From the NCBI GenBank assembly GCA_023014485.1, contig JAJOZX010000999.1:839501-903500 (forward strand): a stretch of DNA of 64,000 nucleotides. Direction: 5' to 3'. Origin of the DNA: Bathynomus jamesi. Lineage: Eukaryota; Arthropoda; Malacostraca; Isopoda; Cirolanidae. Below are positions 40,364-50,990 of the stretch, piece after piece. Position numbers and translations under genes: made by a program. Each line of letters opens with the position of its first letter. Position 1 is the stretch's first letter. Under the pieces are notes generated by a model that saw only the letters and a program-made list of their open reading frames with translations, was not told the origin of the DNA and ran no database searches.

Positions 40364-41288
40364 ATGGCTACTCGTTCTAAAACTAAAGTTTGGCTCATTG
40401 GCCATTTATATAAAGATATACTTTGTTGCCGCTTACCTACAAAACTGCAAGTTTTGCAAAAATATTTCTTCCATCAAAGAGAGGAAAAATTGGGACGAAG
40501 AAGATCCATTAATCTTTGCTTAGATGAAGTGATGACCTACTGGGAGAAAGCCAGGATTCCCACAATGCGTAGAGACAGTGCCATCCGAAAGATTGACTCT
40601 TTAATAAGCTGTTATGATAAATTGATGAAAAACAGAAAAAGGACCGAGGAAAAATGCCGTATTGAAGAAGCTATGTTTAAAGATGAAATTAAGGCTGAAA
40701 TTCTTGATATTGGTCACTCTAATGCCCTTTTGATGATGTCAAATGAAGAAGACAAGTTTTTCTACTTAAGCCAGCAAGAAGATCCTACACAAAGTAGCAT
40801 GGGTACAGTAGACCAAATTCTTGCAAAAAGAGAGAAAAGAAGGCTTCATCGTGAAGAATTAGTGTGTGAAAGAGCCCTCAAAGAGCAGAAGCGATCTAAA
40901 AGATCATTCTTGCCTGCCAATAGAGATGATTTCACATCATCATCATCAACTAATGACGACAACCTTGAAATGAATTTTCATGGTCCCTCTGAAGAGCAAT
41001 TTAAAAAGAAAATGTTGGCTCCTAAAAAGTCAAAGCCTACTGACAAAAATGTTGTAGCAGCCTATGATAGAATGAATCTTTCCAATCGAGATGCAGCTAT
41101 GTCTTATGCTGTTGTTGCTCAGTCTTTGGGCCATAATTTGGAAAACATTACAGTGTCAAAATCTACTATGCTTCGAACTCGTCAAAAGTTTCGCAAAGAA
41201 ATAGCAACAGAATATCAAGAGCAAGCATTTTGTCCTGGAGAGCCTTTAGTTCTTCATTGGGATGGAAAAATGCTCCCAGAGATATCAG
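40364..41288 (+). CDS. Divergent hAT-like transposase (AT-rich copy), exon 1
   Basis: A TATTTCAG acceptor at 40333-40340 suggests a spliced 5' UTR. ATG 40364 opens MATRSKTKVWLI. Blocks: YWEKARIPTMRRDSAIRKID, KLMKNRKRTEEKCRIEEAMF, DIGHSNALLMMSNEEDKFFY, the coiled-coil-like AKREKRRLHREELVCERALK, a Ser-rich linker, and VLHWDGKMLPEISG at the end. The exon ends ATATCAG before GTTAGT. The open frame is intact over 308 codons and aligns with the GC-rich homologue, which has no intron here. It probably covers DNA-binding and the start of the catalytic region. No BED finger is seen. Confidence 0.8.
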
Positions 41289-42056
41289 GTTAGTTTTTTT
41301 GTCTGATTAATTTAGCATATTTATATTTTATCTCTCAGGTGAAAAACTTAGTTGTGGGTCTGGTTTTCACACCTAGGCAATGTATTATTATCTGGTTGGT
41401 TTTAATTAAACATTTTGATAGCTAAATTTCTATTTAATTAGGTTACATTTCACTGTCTGAAGCTAGTTTTCACAATCTACACCATTTTACCTTCAAATTA
41501 AAATAAGTCAAGTTCAAATTAAAATAAGTCAAGTTCAAATTAAAATAAGTCAAGTTCAAATTAAAATAAGTCAAGTTCAAATTAAAATAAGTCAAGTTCA
41601 AATTAAAATAAGTCAAGTTCAAATTAAAATAAGTCAAGTTCAAATTAAAATAAGTCAAGTTCAAATTAAAATAAGTCAAGTTCAAATTAAAATAAGTCAA
41701 GTTCAAATTAAAATAAGTCAAGTTCAAATTAAAATAAGTCAAGTTCAAATTAAAATAAGTCAAGTTCAAATTAAAATAAGTCAAGTTCAAATTAAAATAA
41801 GTCAAGTTCAAATTAAAATAAGTCAAGTTCAAATTAAAATAAGTCAAGTTTAATTTAAAATAAGTCAAGTTTAATTTAAAATAAGTCAAGTTTAATTTAA
41901 AATTATATATTATATATATATAAATTATAATATATATAAATATATTAAATATAAAATAAAATATTAAATATATAATATAATATATATAAAATAAAATATT
42001 AAAAATAATATATATAAATTTATATATAAATTATATATTTTAACTTTTTCTTGCAG
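41289..42056 (+). other. Intron of the hAT-like transposase, carrying a minisatellite
   Basis: Donor GTTAGT at 41289 and acceptor CTTTTTCTTGCAG ending at 42056. Joining the exons keeps the frame (ISG then EGRMERI). The intron is largely a 21-bp tandem repeat and an AT tract. Confidence 0.8.
41493..41900. repeat. 21-bp minisatellite, about 19 units
   Basis: The unit TTCAAATTAAAATAAGTCAAG is repeated with almost no variation, and the last three units have TTTAATTT in place of TTCAAATT. On the minus strand it makes a spurious heptapeptide repeat frame. An AT-rich tract follows (41900-42040). Confidence 0.95.
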
Positions 42057-43383
42057 GTGAAGGAAGAATGGAAAGGATTGCAGTGTTAGTCAGTGGGAAT
42101 GATGAAGAGAAATTGCTGGGAATTCCTAAAGTCACTGCTGGCATGGGTACGGAGATGGCTCGTGTTTGCATTTCTCTCCTGCAAGAACATGATATGACCC
42201 AGAGAATTATTGGGCTGTCATTTGACACAACAGCATCCAATACCGGAATCCATGCTGGAGCTTGCACTAAAATTGAACAAGAACTTGGAAAAGAGCTTTT
42301 ATATTTAGCCTGCAGACACCATATTTATGAGATTGTCCTATCTCAAGTCTTCCGGACTTCTATGGGCCATTCCTCTGAACCTGATATTCCAATCTTCAAA
42401 AGATTCAAAACTCAATGGGATTTTATGGATCATTCTCAAATCACAACTGCTATTGATTCCCAAAGCTGCAGAATAATTGAAAGAGTTCAAGATTTTAAAA
42501 ATCAAACAGTCTTAATCATGAAGGAGGCACTCAACTCTAAACAGCCAAGAGATGATTATAAAGAATTTTTTCAACTTGTTCTCTTGTTTTTTGGAGAAGA
42601 AAGCATTTCTAATACTCCCTTGAAGAGACCTGGAGCGTACCATCATGCAAGATGGATGGCAAAAGGAATTTATGCATTTAAGCTTTTTCTTCTCCAAAAT
42701 CAATTTAAGATGACTAAAAAGAACTTGATGCAATAACAGAAATTTGTTTATTTGTTGCATTGGTATACGCAAAATCTTGGGCAAAAGCTTCTCAACCAGA
42801 GGAAGCCCCAAATGTTGATCTTAAATTTTTGCAAGATCTTGCAATAATGGAGGAAAATTCTTTGATATCAAGTGTTATCAAGCAAGCCCAAAATGCCATT
42901 AAACGACATCTGTGGTACCTCTCAGAAACACTTGTTGGATTAAGCTTCTTTGACAAAAGCATATCCCTTGAAGAAAAGGAGCAAATGCGAAATAATATCA
43001 AAATGCCTCCAAGAAATAAGGGACTGAAACGTTTAGAAGCAAAGGTAACCCTAGCTTCTTTTAAAGAAAAAAGGATTTCTGATTTTGTTACTTCAAGGAC
43101 TAAATCTCTTTTTGATGCTCTACATCTCAATTCTCTCTTCACTGAAAATTCTGCATCAACATGGGGAATAGATCCTGAGTACCAAAGAGGCTGTGCTAGA
43201 GTTCGTGCCCTTAGAGTGACAAATGACACAGCTGAGTGGGGTGTTGCATTGATTGAAAAATTTAATCAAGCAGTGACAACTAAAGAGGAGGACAAACAAT
43301 ACCTGCTCAAAACAGTTTTCAAGAATCGTAAAGAATTTCCAACAAAAAATAAAGCAGAACTTATGAAAATGAGGAAAAACTAA
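42057..43383 (+). pseudogene. Divergent hAT-like transposase (AT-rich copy), exon 2, one frameshift
   Basis: It continues with IIGLSFDTTASNTGIHAGAC (candidate catalytic Asp), LYLACRHHIYEIVLSQVF, FKRFKTQWDFM, PRDDYKEFFQLVLLFFGEES, and GAYHHARWMAKGIYAFKLF. One frameshift near 42718 (KN-L-M-Q-stop in place of K-ELDAITEIC) separates the C-terminal half: LVYAKSWAKASQPE, AIKRHLWYLSETLVGLSFFD, RVRALRVTNDTAEWGVALIE, and the stop at 43381. With a single lesion this is the best preserved copy of the family here. The C-x-x-H and ARW positions resemble the hAT RNase H-fold region. Confidence 0.8.
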
Positions 43384-43603
43384 TTTTTTCAGCATTAAAA
43401 GGAAAAGTGCAATTTTCTCGGGACCCCTAAAACTTGACGTAGAGGTTTCAAATTTTGTAATTTGATTAAGGTAAGCAAAAGGAATAACATTACTCATGTG
43501 GAACAAAGATTTTTAAACCTTCATTTTTTTGGTCCACACTATTGTACAATTTATATTATTATTTTGCTGGGACACATATGTCCCGTGGTCCTCAAAGGGT
43601 TAA

Positions 43604-43846
43604 GCACGAGTCCGCAGCATATGCAGTCACTCTTGTTACCAGAACATATAGGTTTTATTGTTATTCAAAACTAAATATTTTAGTAACTAGTCACTGAAAT
43701 GATACACATTTTGGAATCCTTTCTCAACAATTAAATGATATCTATATAAACATGTAGAAACATTTATAGAAACGAGGCATTGTAGTACAATTTATATTGT
43801 TATTTCTGGTAGACCTTAAGGTACCATCCATCGTTAAAGGGCTAAA
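43604..43846. mobile_element. Diverged piggyBac-like MITE, tandem to the previous one
   Basis: Shares blocks with the element at 39706 (AGTAACTA-T-AGTCACT, ATATAAACAT-TAGA, GAAACG-GGCAT) and ends near GTTAAAGGGCTAA. It shows the arrangement CATTGTAGTACAATTTATAT uninterrupted by the hAT-like element. Confidence 0.55.
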
Positions 43847-43849
43847 CAA

Positions 43850-44375
43850 GCCTAAAATGCAGTATGTTGTCATACAACAACAACAACAAACAATGAGAAT
43901 GTAATTTTTTGCCATAAAATCTTCCACCTGCTGACCTCCAAAACCATCACTGAAAACATAATGAAAGATACTGGTATATTTGGAATTTTTTATTTACTGA
44001 CCTCAGCAAATACAATGAAGCTTAAGAAAATTTTTTCGCTCGGCTGACCTTTAGTTTGGAGCATGGCTCAAGACAGGAGATATGTATTAAAACTTTCTAC
44101 AAATTCTGAGTGAATAATAAAAACAAATACAAATAGGATAGGCCTGTGACTTGCCTACATTAACACCCTCACCAAGACTAATAGCATACAACATCAAAAA
44201 ATGAGAAAGTAGGCAATCACTAAGGATTGTGAGACCTAACATACACCAAGAACAACAGAACAAAAGGCATGTGCCTACAGGTATTTTCTCTCCTTACTAT
44301 GGGTTACATGCAATACCAAAGGCAAACTAATTCAATAATTTAACTAAAACTACTGGTACCCAACAAGGTCTTCTG

Positions 44376-44422
<47 letters not shown>

Positions 44423-44660
44423 TTATGAAAAAAAGCATAACCTTTTTGTCATCAACCAAGGCATTAAATCTAACAGGAAATTTTCATTGGATCACCATGT
44501 TGATTGGCAACCACTATAGGCCTATATAGTTTTTTTTAAAGGCAAAGTAGGCAATCACTAATTAATTAACAGATCTAGCAAATACAATAGTTAGTGCTTC
44601 ACATAAACTATCCTCTCCTTCTCTCTAAGAATCCTAACAAATATTCAGGTCCAGCAACTT
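43850..44660. repeat. Gene-free stretch with (CA)n microsatellite
   Basis: (CA)n at 44377-44420. The phrase GTAGGCAATCACTAA occurs at 44207 and 44548, a minor repeat. No gene is seen. Confidence 0.7.
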
Positions 44661-44663
44661 TAA

Positions 44664-44892
44664 GGTAGACTACCCAATGGGAATGCACCTATCCAATGAA
44701 GACGAATCAGCAAATAAAACTTCCCTGTAAATAACTGATATTTAGGTCAATGCACTATATCTCAAATACTGTAGCTAATTTATTACTTGCCTATGTGTTG
44801 TTCCCACAAACTGTCATCAATAGTATACTGATGTTTTTATAGTGTTGAGCGTGTCTTCATTGCATAGGTGCATCCCCACTGGGCAGTCTACC
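44664..44892. mobile_element. Foldback MITE, ~230 bp
   Basis: GGTAGACTACCCAATGGGAA at the left and CCCCACTGGGCAGTCTACC at the right are inverted repeats, continuing through GCACCTATCCAATGAAGAC and its mirror. No coding frame. Confidence 0.75.
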
Positions 44893-45119
44893 GTACTTGG
44901 CTTTATTTTTTAATAATTACTTGCCAAATACCATTCTTCCTTATAGGTATTAACTTTATCAAAAATGTCAGAGTTTAGAAAATCTAAAGAATTAAAATCA
45001 AAGTTATTCAAATTTTCTTCAGTAAAAACAATGCTAAAATAATCATTAAAGATACCAACAACATCCTGATCATTTTCAAATATCCTGTCACCACTCCCAT
45101 CCTATTTTTGGTATTACTA

Positions 45120-45464
45120 CAGTTGGGTACCCCAACCCAACAAATTCAATTACAATAAAACAAAAAATTTAAAGGACAAATAAAACAAACAATTCATTCT
45201 ATGAGATATAATGCCCAGTTAGTTTAATTGAATGCCCAGTTAGGTTGACTGTAAGCCCTTGACAATTGGTTAGGTTAAGTTGTGATATTTTTGTTAAAAC
45301 TAACAAAAATATCACAGCTTAACCTAACCAAACATCAAGAGTTGACCTAACCAGGCATTATATATATATCCCACAGAATGAATTGTTTGTTTTATTTGTC
45401 CTTTAAATTTTTTGTTTTAATGTAAATGAATTTGTTGGGTTGGGGTAAATGGGGTACCCAACTG
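45120..45464. mobile_element. Foldback element with family H core, ~345 bp
   Basis: CAGTTGGGTACCCCA and its mirror TGGGGTACCCAACTG mark the ends. The arms pair through AAATTTAAAGGACAAATAAA. The centre is a hairpin of GGTTAGGTTAAGTTGTGATA and its inverse around TTGTTAAAACTAACAAAAAT. Almost the whole element is self-complementary. Confidence 0.8.
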
Positions 45465-45748
45465 CAATAGTGCTATTTTTTATTATTGTACTTGTAGATA
45501 CCTGCAAAACATTTGTAATCAAATTAGTGTCTTTACTGGAACATTACTACTTTAAATACAGGATTTCTAGTTATTCTTTCACTGAAGACTAACAAAATCA
45601 AAACTTCTCACTATTGAAAAAGCTACATAAAGCTGTTGATGTGTAAAAACAGGCATAGGAATATAAATACAAAACATCTACAGTCAAATTATAAATTAGT
45701 ATCTTTATCAAGGCAGCCCAAGAGCAATGCAGCAGAATTATCAATATA

Positions 45749-46100
45749 CAGTAGACTCGCAACTTACGCGGGGGTTACGTTCCTGGGACCCTGCGTAAGG
45801 CCAAAAACTGCGTAAAGTCAGAAACCAAAGAAAAATCACCTAAATTGCCCTTAAATCACTATATATTGTAACTCTGTTATACGTATAACATACCTATAAC
45901 ACAAAAGTGATGCAATTGGCAATGCTGAATTCCTTCCAGCATGCCATAACACTCTTGTTAGTGCCATCCTCCATGGCATTGTGAATGCGGACAAAGGTGA
46001 GATGTGTGTACGCTGCCTTAAAGCACCGAAATTGTAAAATTATAACCTGCGTATAGTTGAAGCCGCGTAAGAAAAATCTGCCTAAGTTGCGAGTCTACTG
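45749..46100. mobile_element. Pogo/Tigger-like MITE, 352 bp
   Basis: The ends are CAGTAGACTCGCAACTTACG and AAGTTGCGAGTCTACTG, with TA on both sides (45747-45748, 46101-46102). Internal GCGTAAG units repeat. No gene. Confidence 0.9.
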
Positions 46101-46265
46101 TACTATGATAATTGTAAGATAATTTGGGAAACCAGATCTATTTATTATGTTTACTCACAATCCAAGATGGACTGAAGTTGATAAAAGCATTGAAGCTTAT
46201 CAAAGACCAGAACATAGACCAAATATTGTTGCAATAGTTTTTCACATGATACTAAAAGAGCTGCT

Positions 46266-46480
46266 GGTACTTTTCCATTTCCCCCAACAATTTCTTTCCC
46301 AGAACTTTAGGTCAACTGTACATCTTTGACAATTAGTTACGGTAGGTTGTCATGATATTTTCATTAAAACTAATTAATATTTTAATGAAAATATCACAAC
46401 TTAACCTAACCAATTGTCAATGGTGTACAGTTGACCTAACTAGGAAAGAAGAAATTGCGGGGGTATAATGGAAAAGTATA
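46266..46480. mobile_element. Foldback element with family H core, ~215 bp
   Basis: Arms TACTTTTCCATTTCCCCC and GGGGGTATAATGGAAAAGTA enclose AGGTCAACTGTAC, a hairpin around TTAATATTTTAATGAAAATA, and GTACAGTTGACCTAACT. It shares its core with 45120-45464 but has different outer arms. Confidence 0.75.
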
Positions 46481-46898
46481 AGCTGCTTCATGATTTAAAA
46501 ATAAACTCAGGTTAGATTAGTACCATAATTTTCTTGTTCCTGTACAAAAATGCACTTGGCTTCCTGAGTATATGTTTTAATGTTTTCATTGTTTTATTTA
46601 TTATTCACCTAATATTTTTTCCTCTATGAACTTCTTTATCAAGCTTTGTTTAAAAGTTGTGCATGCACCCAGTGAAGATTTTTCACTGTATTCTACCTAA
46701 ATAGACCAAAAAGAAAATTTTTACTTCCATGAAGTTTTCCTCTATAGATCTCTCTTCATTTAAAAGTTGCACATGCATGTGGAAATGAAAAAATAAATAT
46801 CCTTAGGATCCTCCCAGAACAGAGACCTTCCCAATGGTGTAAGGATGAATGCACTACTTTGAGTGATTTCCAAGAAAAACACCAGACAGACAGAAGGA
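46481..46898. other. No gene seen
   Basis: AT-rich sequence with no recognised motif. Confidence 0.5.
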
Positions 46899-48099
46899 CA
46901 GGGGTGTAGTGCTGCTCCTGCACCTCCAGTCCTCCAAATTTTTTTTTAGTTGATACTTGGAAGTTGGGAACAAACAGACTGAGATGAAAGCACTGGCTTC
47001 TAATTGTGATTTCAAATTTTTAATATCCCAAGTCTAAGTGAAGTATTATTATTATAAAATAATTTAACCAGACCAGCGAGTCTCAATTGAGACTCTCATT
47101 GGGCTGGCCAGTAGTAAGTGAAGCAACATGAATTTTATTATATATATACCATACATTATATCATGCCAACTGAAAAGGATCTTTTTTGACTTCTTGTTTC
47201 AGTGTATCTTGAACACGGAGGAAAAAATATTTAATAAATCTGATTTTTTTTTTTTTTTTTTTAAATAAAAAAATCACCAACCCTGCCTAATTAAAATATT
47301 AATATAATTTTAATCACTAATGAGCAACATATTAATAAAATGACAAATTAGACAATCAAATGCTTCAATCAATCAGATAGTATACTTCAAATCACTTTCC
47401 AGGGGCTGTGTAAAATACATCTAATATGGGCAATTTTGAGTCAAAATTTTTAGATTCTATAGATCTGTAAGTTGTAGAGCTTGGGAAACACTTTGAAATG
47501 ACACTAAAATTAAAAATTATGCCAATAGCACAATTAGAGCAGGCCTAAGATTTGGTCTTCATAGCCTGAAAGTCAAACTTCAATGTCAAATTTTCATAGG
47601 ACTGTAATTCAAGAACAATATGACCCAGGACATTATCATTAGCTATATGCAAAAAAAAAATGCCACAAATCATAGAGATAGAGAGGAAAATTATGTTCTG
47701 CCTTTTACTAGGCTAATCTCTAATGCTTATGCAAAATTCTGGTAAAAACAAGAGCTAGCCTATTACTCATATTTAGAAAAAAGTTAAAGATTTTCTGGTG
47801 AAACACTAATATTGAGGTCAAGGATTCAAAATGCCACCCGCTATTGGTTTAGCCCTACTTTGTTAAAAGGCATATTTTTATTGAAATAGGGAGTCAAATT
47901 TTCCTTTTAAATATGATTTGTAATTGCAAAAATTGGATGAGTTAATTTTTTTTTTTTTGTTTTGTTTTGTTTTTTTGTATTGGGGCGTTTACTGCCATTT
48001 CCCGCTATACGCTAGTGGATATCATGGCGAAGCAGAATATGAGAAAGAGAAACGGAGATCGGGGAAAGGCACTAGAAGTGGGAGGACCACGGACGATGG

Positions 48100-49375
48100 G
48101 TGAGAAGTCACCTAAAGCTCAGAGAGGAGGCGAGATTGGGAGAGGAAAAGGAAAAGATGGTCAAGCGAGAAGAGAGGGCTCTCAGCGAGCATAAGACGTA
48201 AACAATCGGGGAGGGGGAAATCAGAGAGGACGGGAAGGCGCGACGACGTACTGACGACAGGGTGGGGCATTCCACAAGGATGTGAAAGACGGTGAGGGGC
48301 GACTGGCAGGAGGCGCAACAAGGAGCCTCCTGCCGGGACATAAGATAGCCGTGCGTGAGGCGCGTATGGCCGATGCGAAGCCGCGCAAGGACGACCTCTT
48401 TGTGTCGGGAGCGGTGGAAAGAGGACACCCAATATGACAGGCGGGGCGGATGGACCAGAGTTTATTTCCGGTGGCATCGTCCCAGGACTACTGCCATATG
48501 CGGTCGTAGAGGGACCGAAAGACCTGCACATAGTCAGAGAAGGGGAGCGGGCGGGGGAGGGGAGGCATCGAGGCGGCGGACCGGGCTGTGCGGTAAGCCG
48601 CCTCATTACCGGAAATACCAACATGGGCAGGAACCCAGCAGAAGGTGACCCGGATCCGGTGAACGGTGTGCAGGACATGGTACTCCTGTTGAATAATGTG
48701 TACGAGGGGGTCCGGGGAATCATAGCGCTCGAGCGCTTGAAGGGCGCTCAGCGAGTCCAAAAAGATGGTAGAGGAAGACCGCGAAAAACCCGATACCAGA
48801 CGGAGGGCTTCCAGAAGGGCAAAGAGCTCCGCGGAAAAGATGGAGGCCTGAACCGGCAGGGGGATACCCCGGGAGGTAGGTGACAGCGACGGAGAGAAGA
48901 CGGCGGCCGCGACACCTGCAGGGGAGCGTGAGCCGTTGGTGTAGATGGGAACATCGTCCGAGTGTACGGGAAGATGGGCCAGAAAGAAGACCGGAGGACA
49001 GTAGGAGGAGACTCCTTACGCAGGCCACGGAGCGCCTGGCAGCGGCAGATAGGGGTGGTCAGCCAGGGGGGCGACAGGTCGAAGGAGAACGGCAGAATAG
49101 AGGGTGGGGGGATCCCCAGGGACGAAAAGATGTCGGCCAGGGAGGCAGCGAAATGCCACGTGTCAGGCCGGGGTAGCGCCTGGGAGATCGCGGAGAAGAG
49201 TAGGGACCTCGGGAGGCGGCAGATGCGAAGGTAACACTTCGCCATGAGAAGGCCCCGGCGAAGGGGCAGGGTGGGGGGGTCCGCAGTCCACCTGAAGACT
49301 AGCGACAGGGGACGAGCAGAAGGCACCCGATGCCAGGTGAAGGCCTTGGTGGAGAAGAGGATCCAGCATACGGAG
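48100..49375 (-). pseudogene. I-clade LINE ORF2, post-RT, RNase H and C-terminus
   Basis: After the deletion point: RMLDPLLHQGLHLASGAFCS-like, then PLRRGLLMAKCYLRICRLP. RNase H follows: IYTNGSRSP (Asn where the first catalytic Asp is usual), a SAELFALLEAL Glu, IFLDSLSALQALE with Asp, and FCWVPAHVGISGNEAAYRTA (48640-48580). The C-terminal zinc region RLRIGHTRLTHGYLMSRQEA and CCASCQSPLTVFHILVECPT lies at 48400-48270. RNase H after RT is the hallmark of the I clade. Several frameshifts. Confidence 0.82.
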
Positions 49376-49379
49376 TGCA

Positions 49380-50360
49380 TACGGAGATCCCGGACACGTA
49401 ACTCCGCCAGGAGGTACGCCGGGCCAGTTTCAGGACCCGACGGGCCACTGCCTTCAGGCGCTGAAACTATCTTGTGCTCCAGCTGGCGGGTCCGGTAGAA
49501 GCGGCGGCCGGCACGGCGCCGCTCCTGAACGGCATGGGAGCACTCTGGGGTCCACCATGGGACGCTTCGCGGCCTGGGGGAGCCAGAGGTACAGGGGATG
49601 CAACTGGCGGCAGCCGAGAGGATCTTATTCTCGAGGAAGGCAAGAATTTATGGCGAGATCGCCGTGCCCCTCGCGTATGAGGCCCAGTCTGCTCGGGCGG
49701 ACAGAGGTGGGGGGGAGGAGACGGGTCGGGGTAAGACACACTGGGAAATGGTCACTGCCGGAAGAATCCGGCAGGACCTCCCAGGTGAACTCAGTCACGA
49801 TATCGAGGGAAACCAGGGAAAGGTCGATACAGGTGAAACTGTCGTGGGCCGAGTGAAGGCAGGTTGGGGAGCCATCGTTCAGAAAGGTGAACTCGAGCTC
49901 GTCCATAAGGGAGAGAAGGGTCCCGGAGAGAAAGGTGGAGCAAACATCCCCCCAGGCTGGGTCCCGACTGTTGAAGTCCCCGAGAATCAGGAAAGGGCGG
50001 GGAAGCTGAAGAATTAGGTCACGGAGAGAATCGGGTGGAGGGCGTACGTTAGGGGAGAGGTAAAGAGAGCAGACCGTGAGCTGGCGCCCCAAGGAAAGGC
50101 GCACGGCCACAGCTTGCAGGACTGTACGGAGCGGGAGGGGGCGGAAAGGGACGGAGCGGTGCACGAAGACCGCGGCGCACCCCCTCCCCTCCCTGCCCCA
50201 TCGAGAGGCGGGGAAGGGAGCCCGCAGTAACCGGACACTCGAGGGAGGGAACGGGATCCCAGAATCATCTCCTGAAGGCAGAAACACGCTGGACACCTGG
50301 AGGCCAGGAGAGAGGAGAGACTCTCGAGGCCTACCAGGAGCCCGCGGATGTTCCACTGCA
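49380..50360 (-). pseudogene. I-clade LINE ORF2, endonuclease and linker
   Basis: The endonuclease is spread over shifted frames: QWNIRGL-like start near 50360, then CSLYLSPNVRPPPDSL, FLILGDFNSRDPAWG (catalytic Asp and Asn), CIDLSLVS, and SSGSDHFPVCL (Ser-Asp-His) at 49800-49760. The linker reads VPWWTPECSHAVQ (about 49545) and RRTSWRSYVSG (about 49400). The sequence then joins post-RT sequence at about 49375 in CTCCGTATGCTGG, so the whole RT palm is gone. It nicked target DNA when intact. Confidence 0.8.
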
Positions 50361-50405
50361 GGAGCGAGGTATAGGGAGGGGTAGGAAAGTCAGCATAAAG
50401 GATGG

Positions 50406-50990
50406 TTATGGGGTGGGTGGGCCGATCGGGCGGCCTGAGATTAAAGAGGGAATCGGAAAGCCCCAGAGTTCAGCGAGGGACGCCGAACGAGGGCGAAGGC
50501 GAGGGGGCGATGTGGAACCAGACGCCGGCAAGTCCTCCAGAAGAGGAGTCTCCCGGACGTCCGGGGGAGAGCGATGCAGAGAAGGGGATGTGAGAGGTAT
50601 CCAGAATGCCCCTCCCTTCACCGGAGGTGCGGGGGAGGCAGGACTACGAGGGGGAGTGGAAAATAATACCTCACCCAGAGGCATTGGCAGGTCGAGGAGA
50701 GAGATGGGGCGGGTCAAGCGCGGGGGCGTGCACGTCCCACCCACGCCGACCAGGCGGGCGAGTTCCCCCTCCAGTGGGTCCATCGACTGGGCCAGAGAGG
50801 GGTGTATCTCAGCCCCCACCATGAGGGCTGTCGGGGACCCCAGGGGGGAGCGTGCATAATGGTTGCGCAGTGGGGACGGTGAGGACACCGGGGCGGTAGG
50901 GCGAGGAGAGGAAGGTGATGCGAGGCTTATGGCTTCGAACCTTTCGGGGGCACCACTGGTGCGGCACTTGCGGCCCCTACCCTTCATCAT
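50406..50990 (-). CDS. Proline-rich ORF between Gag-like and endonuclease regions of the I-clade LINE
   Basis: A 194-codon frame, rich in Pro, Ser and Leu, starting MMKGRGRKCRTSGAPERFEA and lying directly downstream of ORF1. It is probably the C-terminal extension of Gag or a spacer. I recognise no domain, and GC-rich DNA makes long random frames likely. Confidence 0.3.
   Translation of the reverse strand: MMKGRGRKCRTSGAPERFEAISLASPSSPRPTAPVSSPSPLRNHYARSPLGSPTALMVGAEIHPSLAQSMDPLEGELARLVGVGGTCTPPRLTRPISLLDLPMPLGEVLFSTPPRSPASPAPPVKGGAFWIPLTSPSLHRSPPDVRETPLLEDLPASGSTSPPRLRPRSASLAELWGFPIPSLISGRPIGPPTP

Larger units (their letters stand above)
39895..43540 (+). mobile_element. Divergent hAT-like transposon, AT-rich copy
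   Basis: The ends are TAGTGTGGACCAAAAT (39897) and TTTTTTGGTCCACACTA. The flanks are ATTGTACA at 39886-39893 and 43541-43548, an 8-bp duplication. A MITE copy at 43770 shows the related empty site. It is homologous to the GC-rich element at 9197-11930, with similar TIR (TAGxGTGGxCC) and the same TGTACA target core. Confidence 0.82.
39706..43599. mobile_element. piggyBac-like MITE split by a hAT-like transposon
   Basis: The ends are CCCTTTGATGACTGG and CCGTGGTCCTCAAAGGG, with TTAA on both sides (39702-39705, 43600-43603). Only ~190 bp at the left and ~55 bp at the right belong to it; the rest is the hAT-like element. A related sequence follows at 43604-43846. Confidence 0.75.

Noticed and set aside
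41493..41900. Regular 21-bp repeat considered as a CRISPR-like array or as a coding repeat protein
   Set aside because: There are no unique spacers, the units are directly tandem, and it lies between consensus splice sites of a eukaryotic transposase gene.
48355..49856. Arg/Gly-rich plus-strand frames across the I-clade LINE
   Set aside because: They are antisense to recognised LINE domains and have biased composition only.
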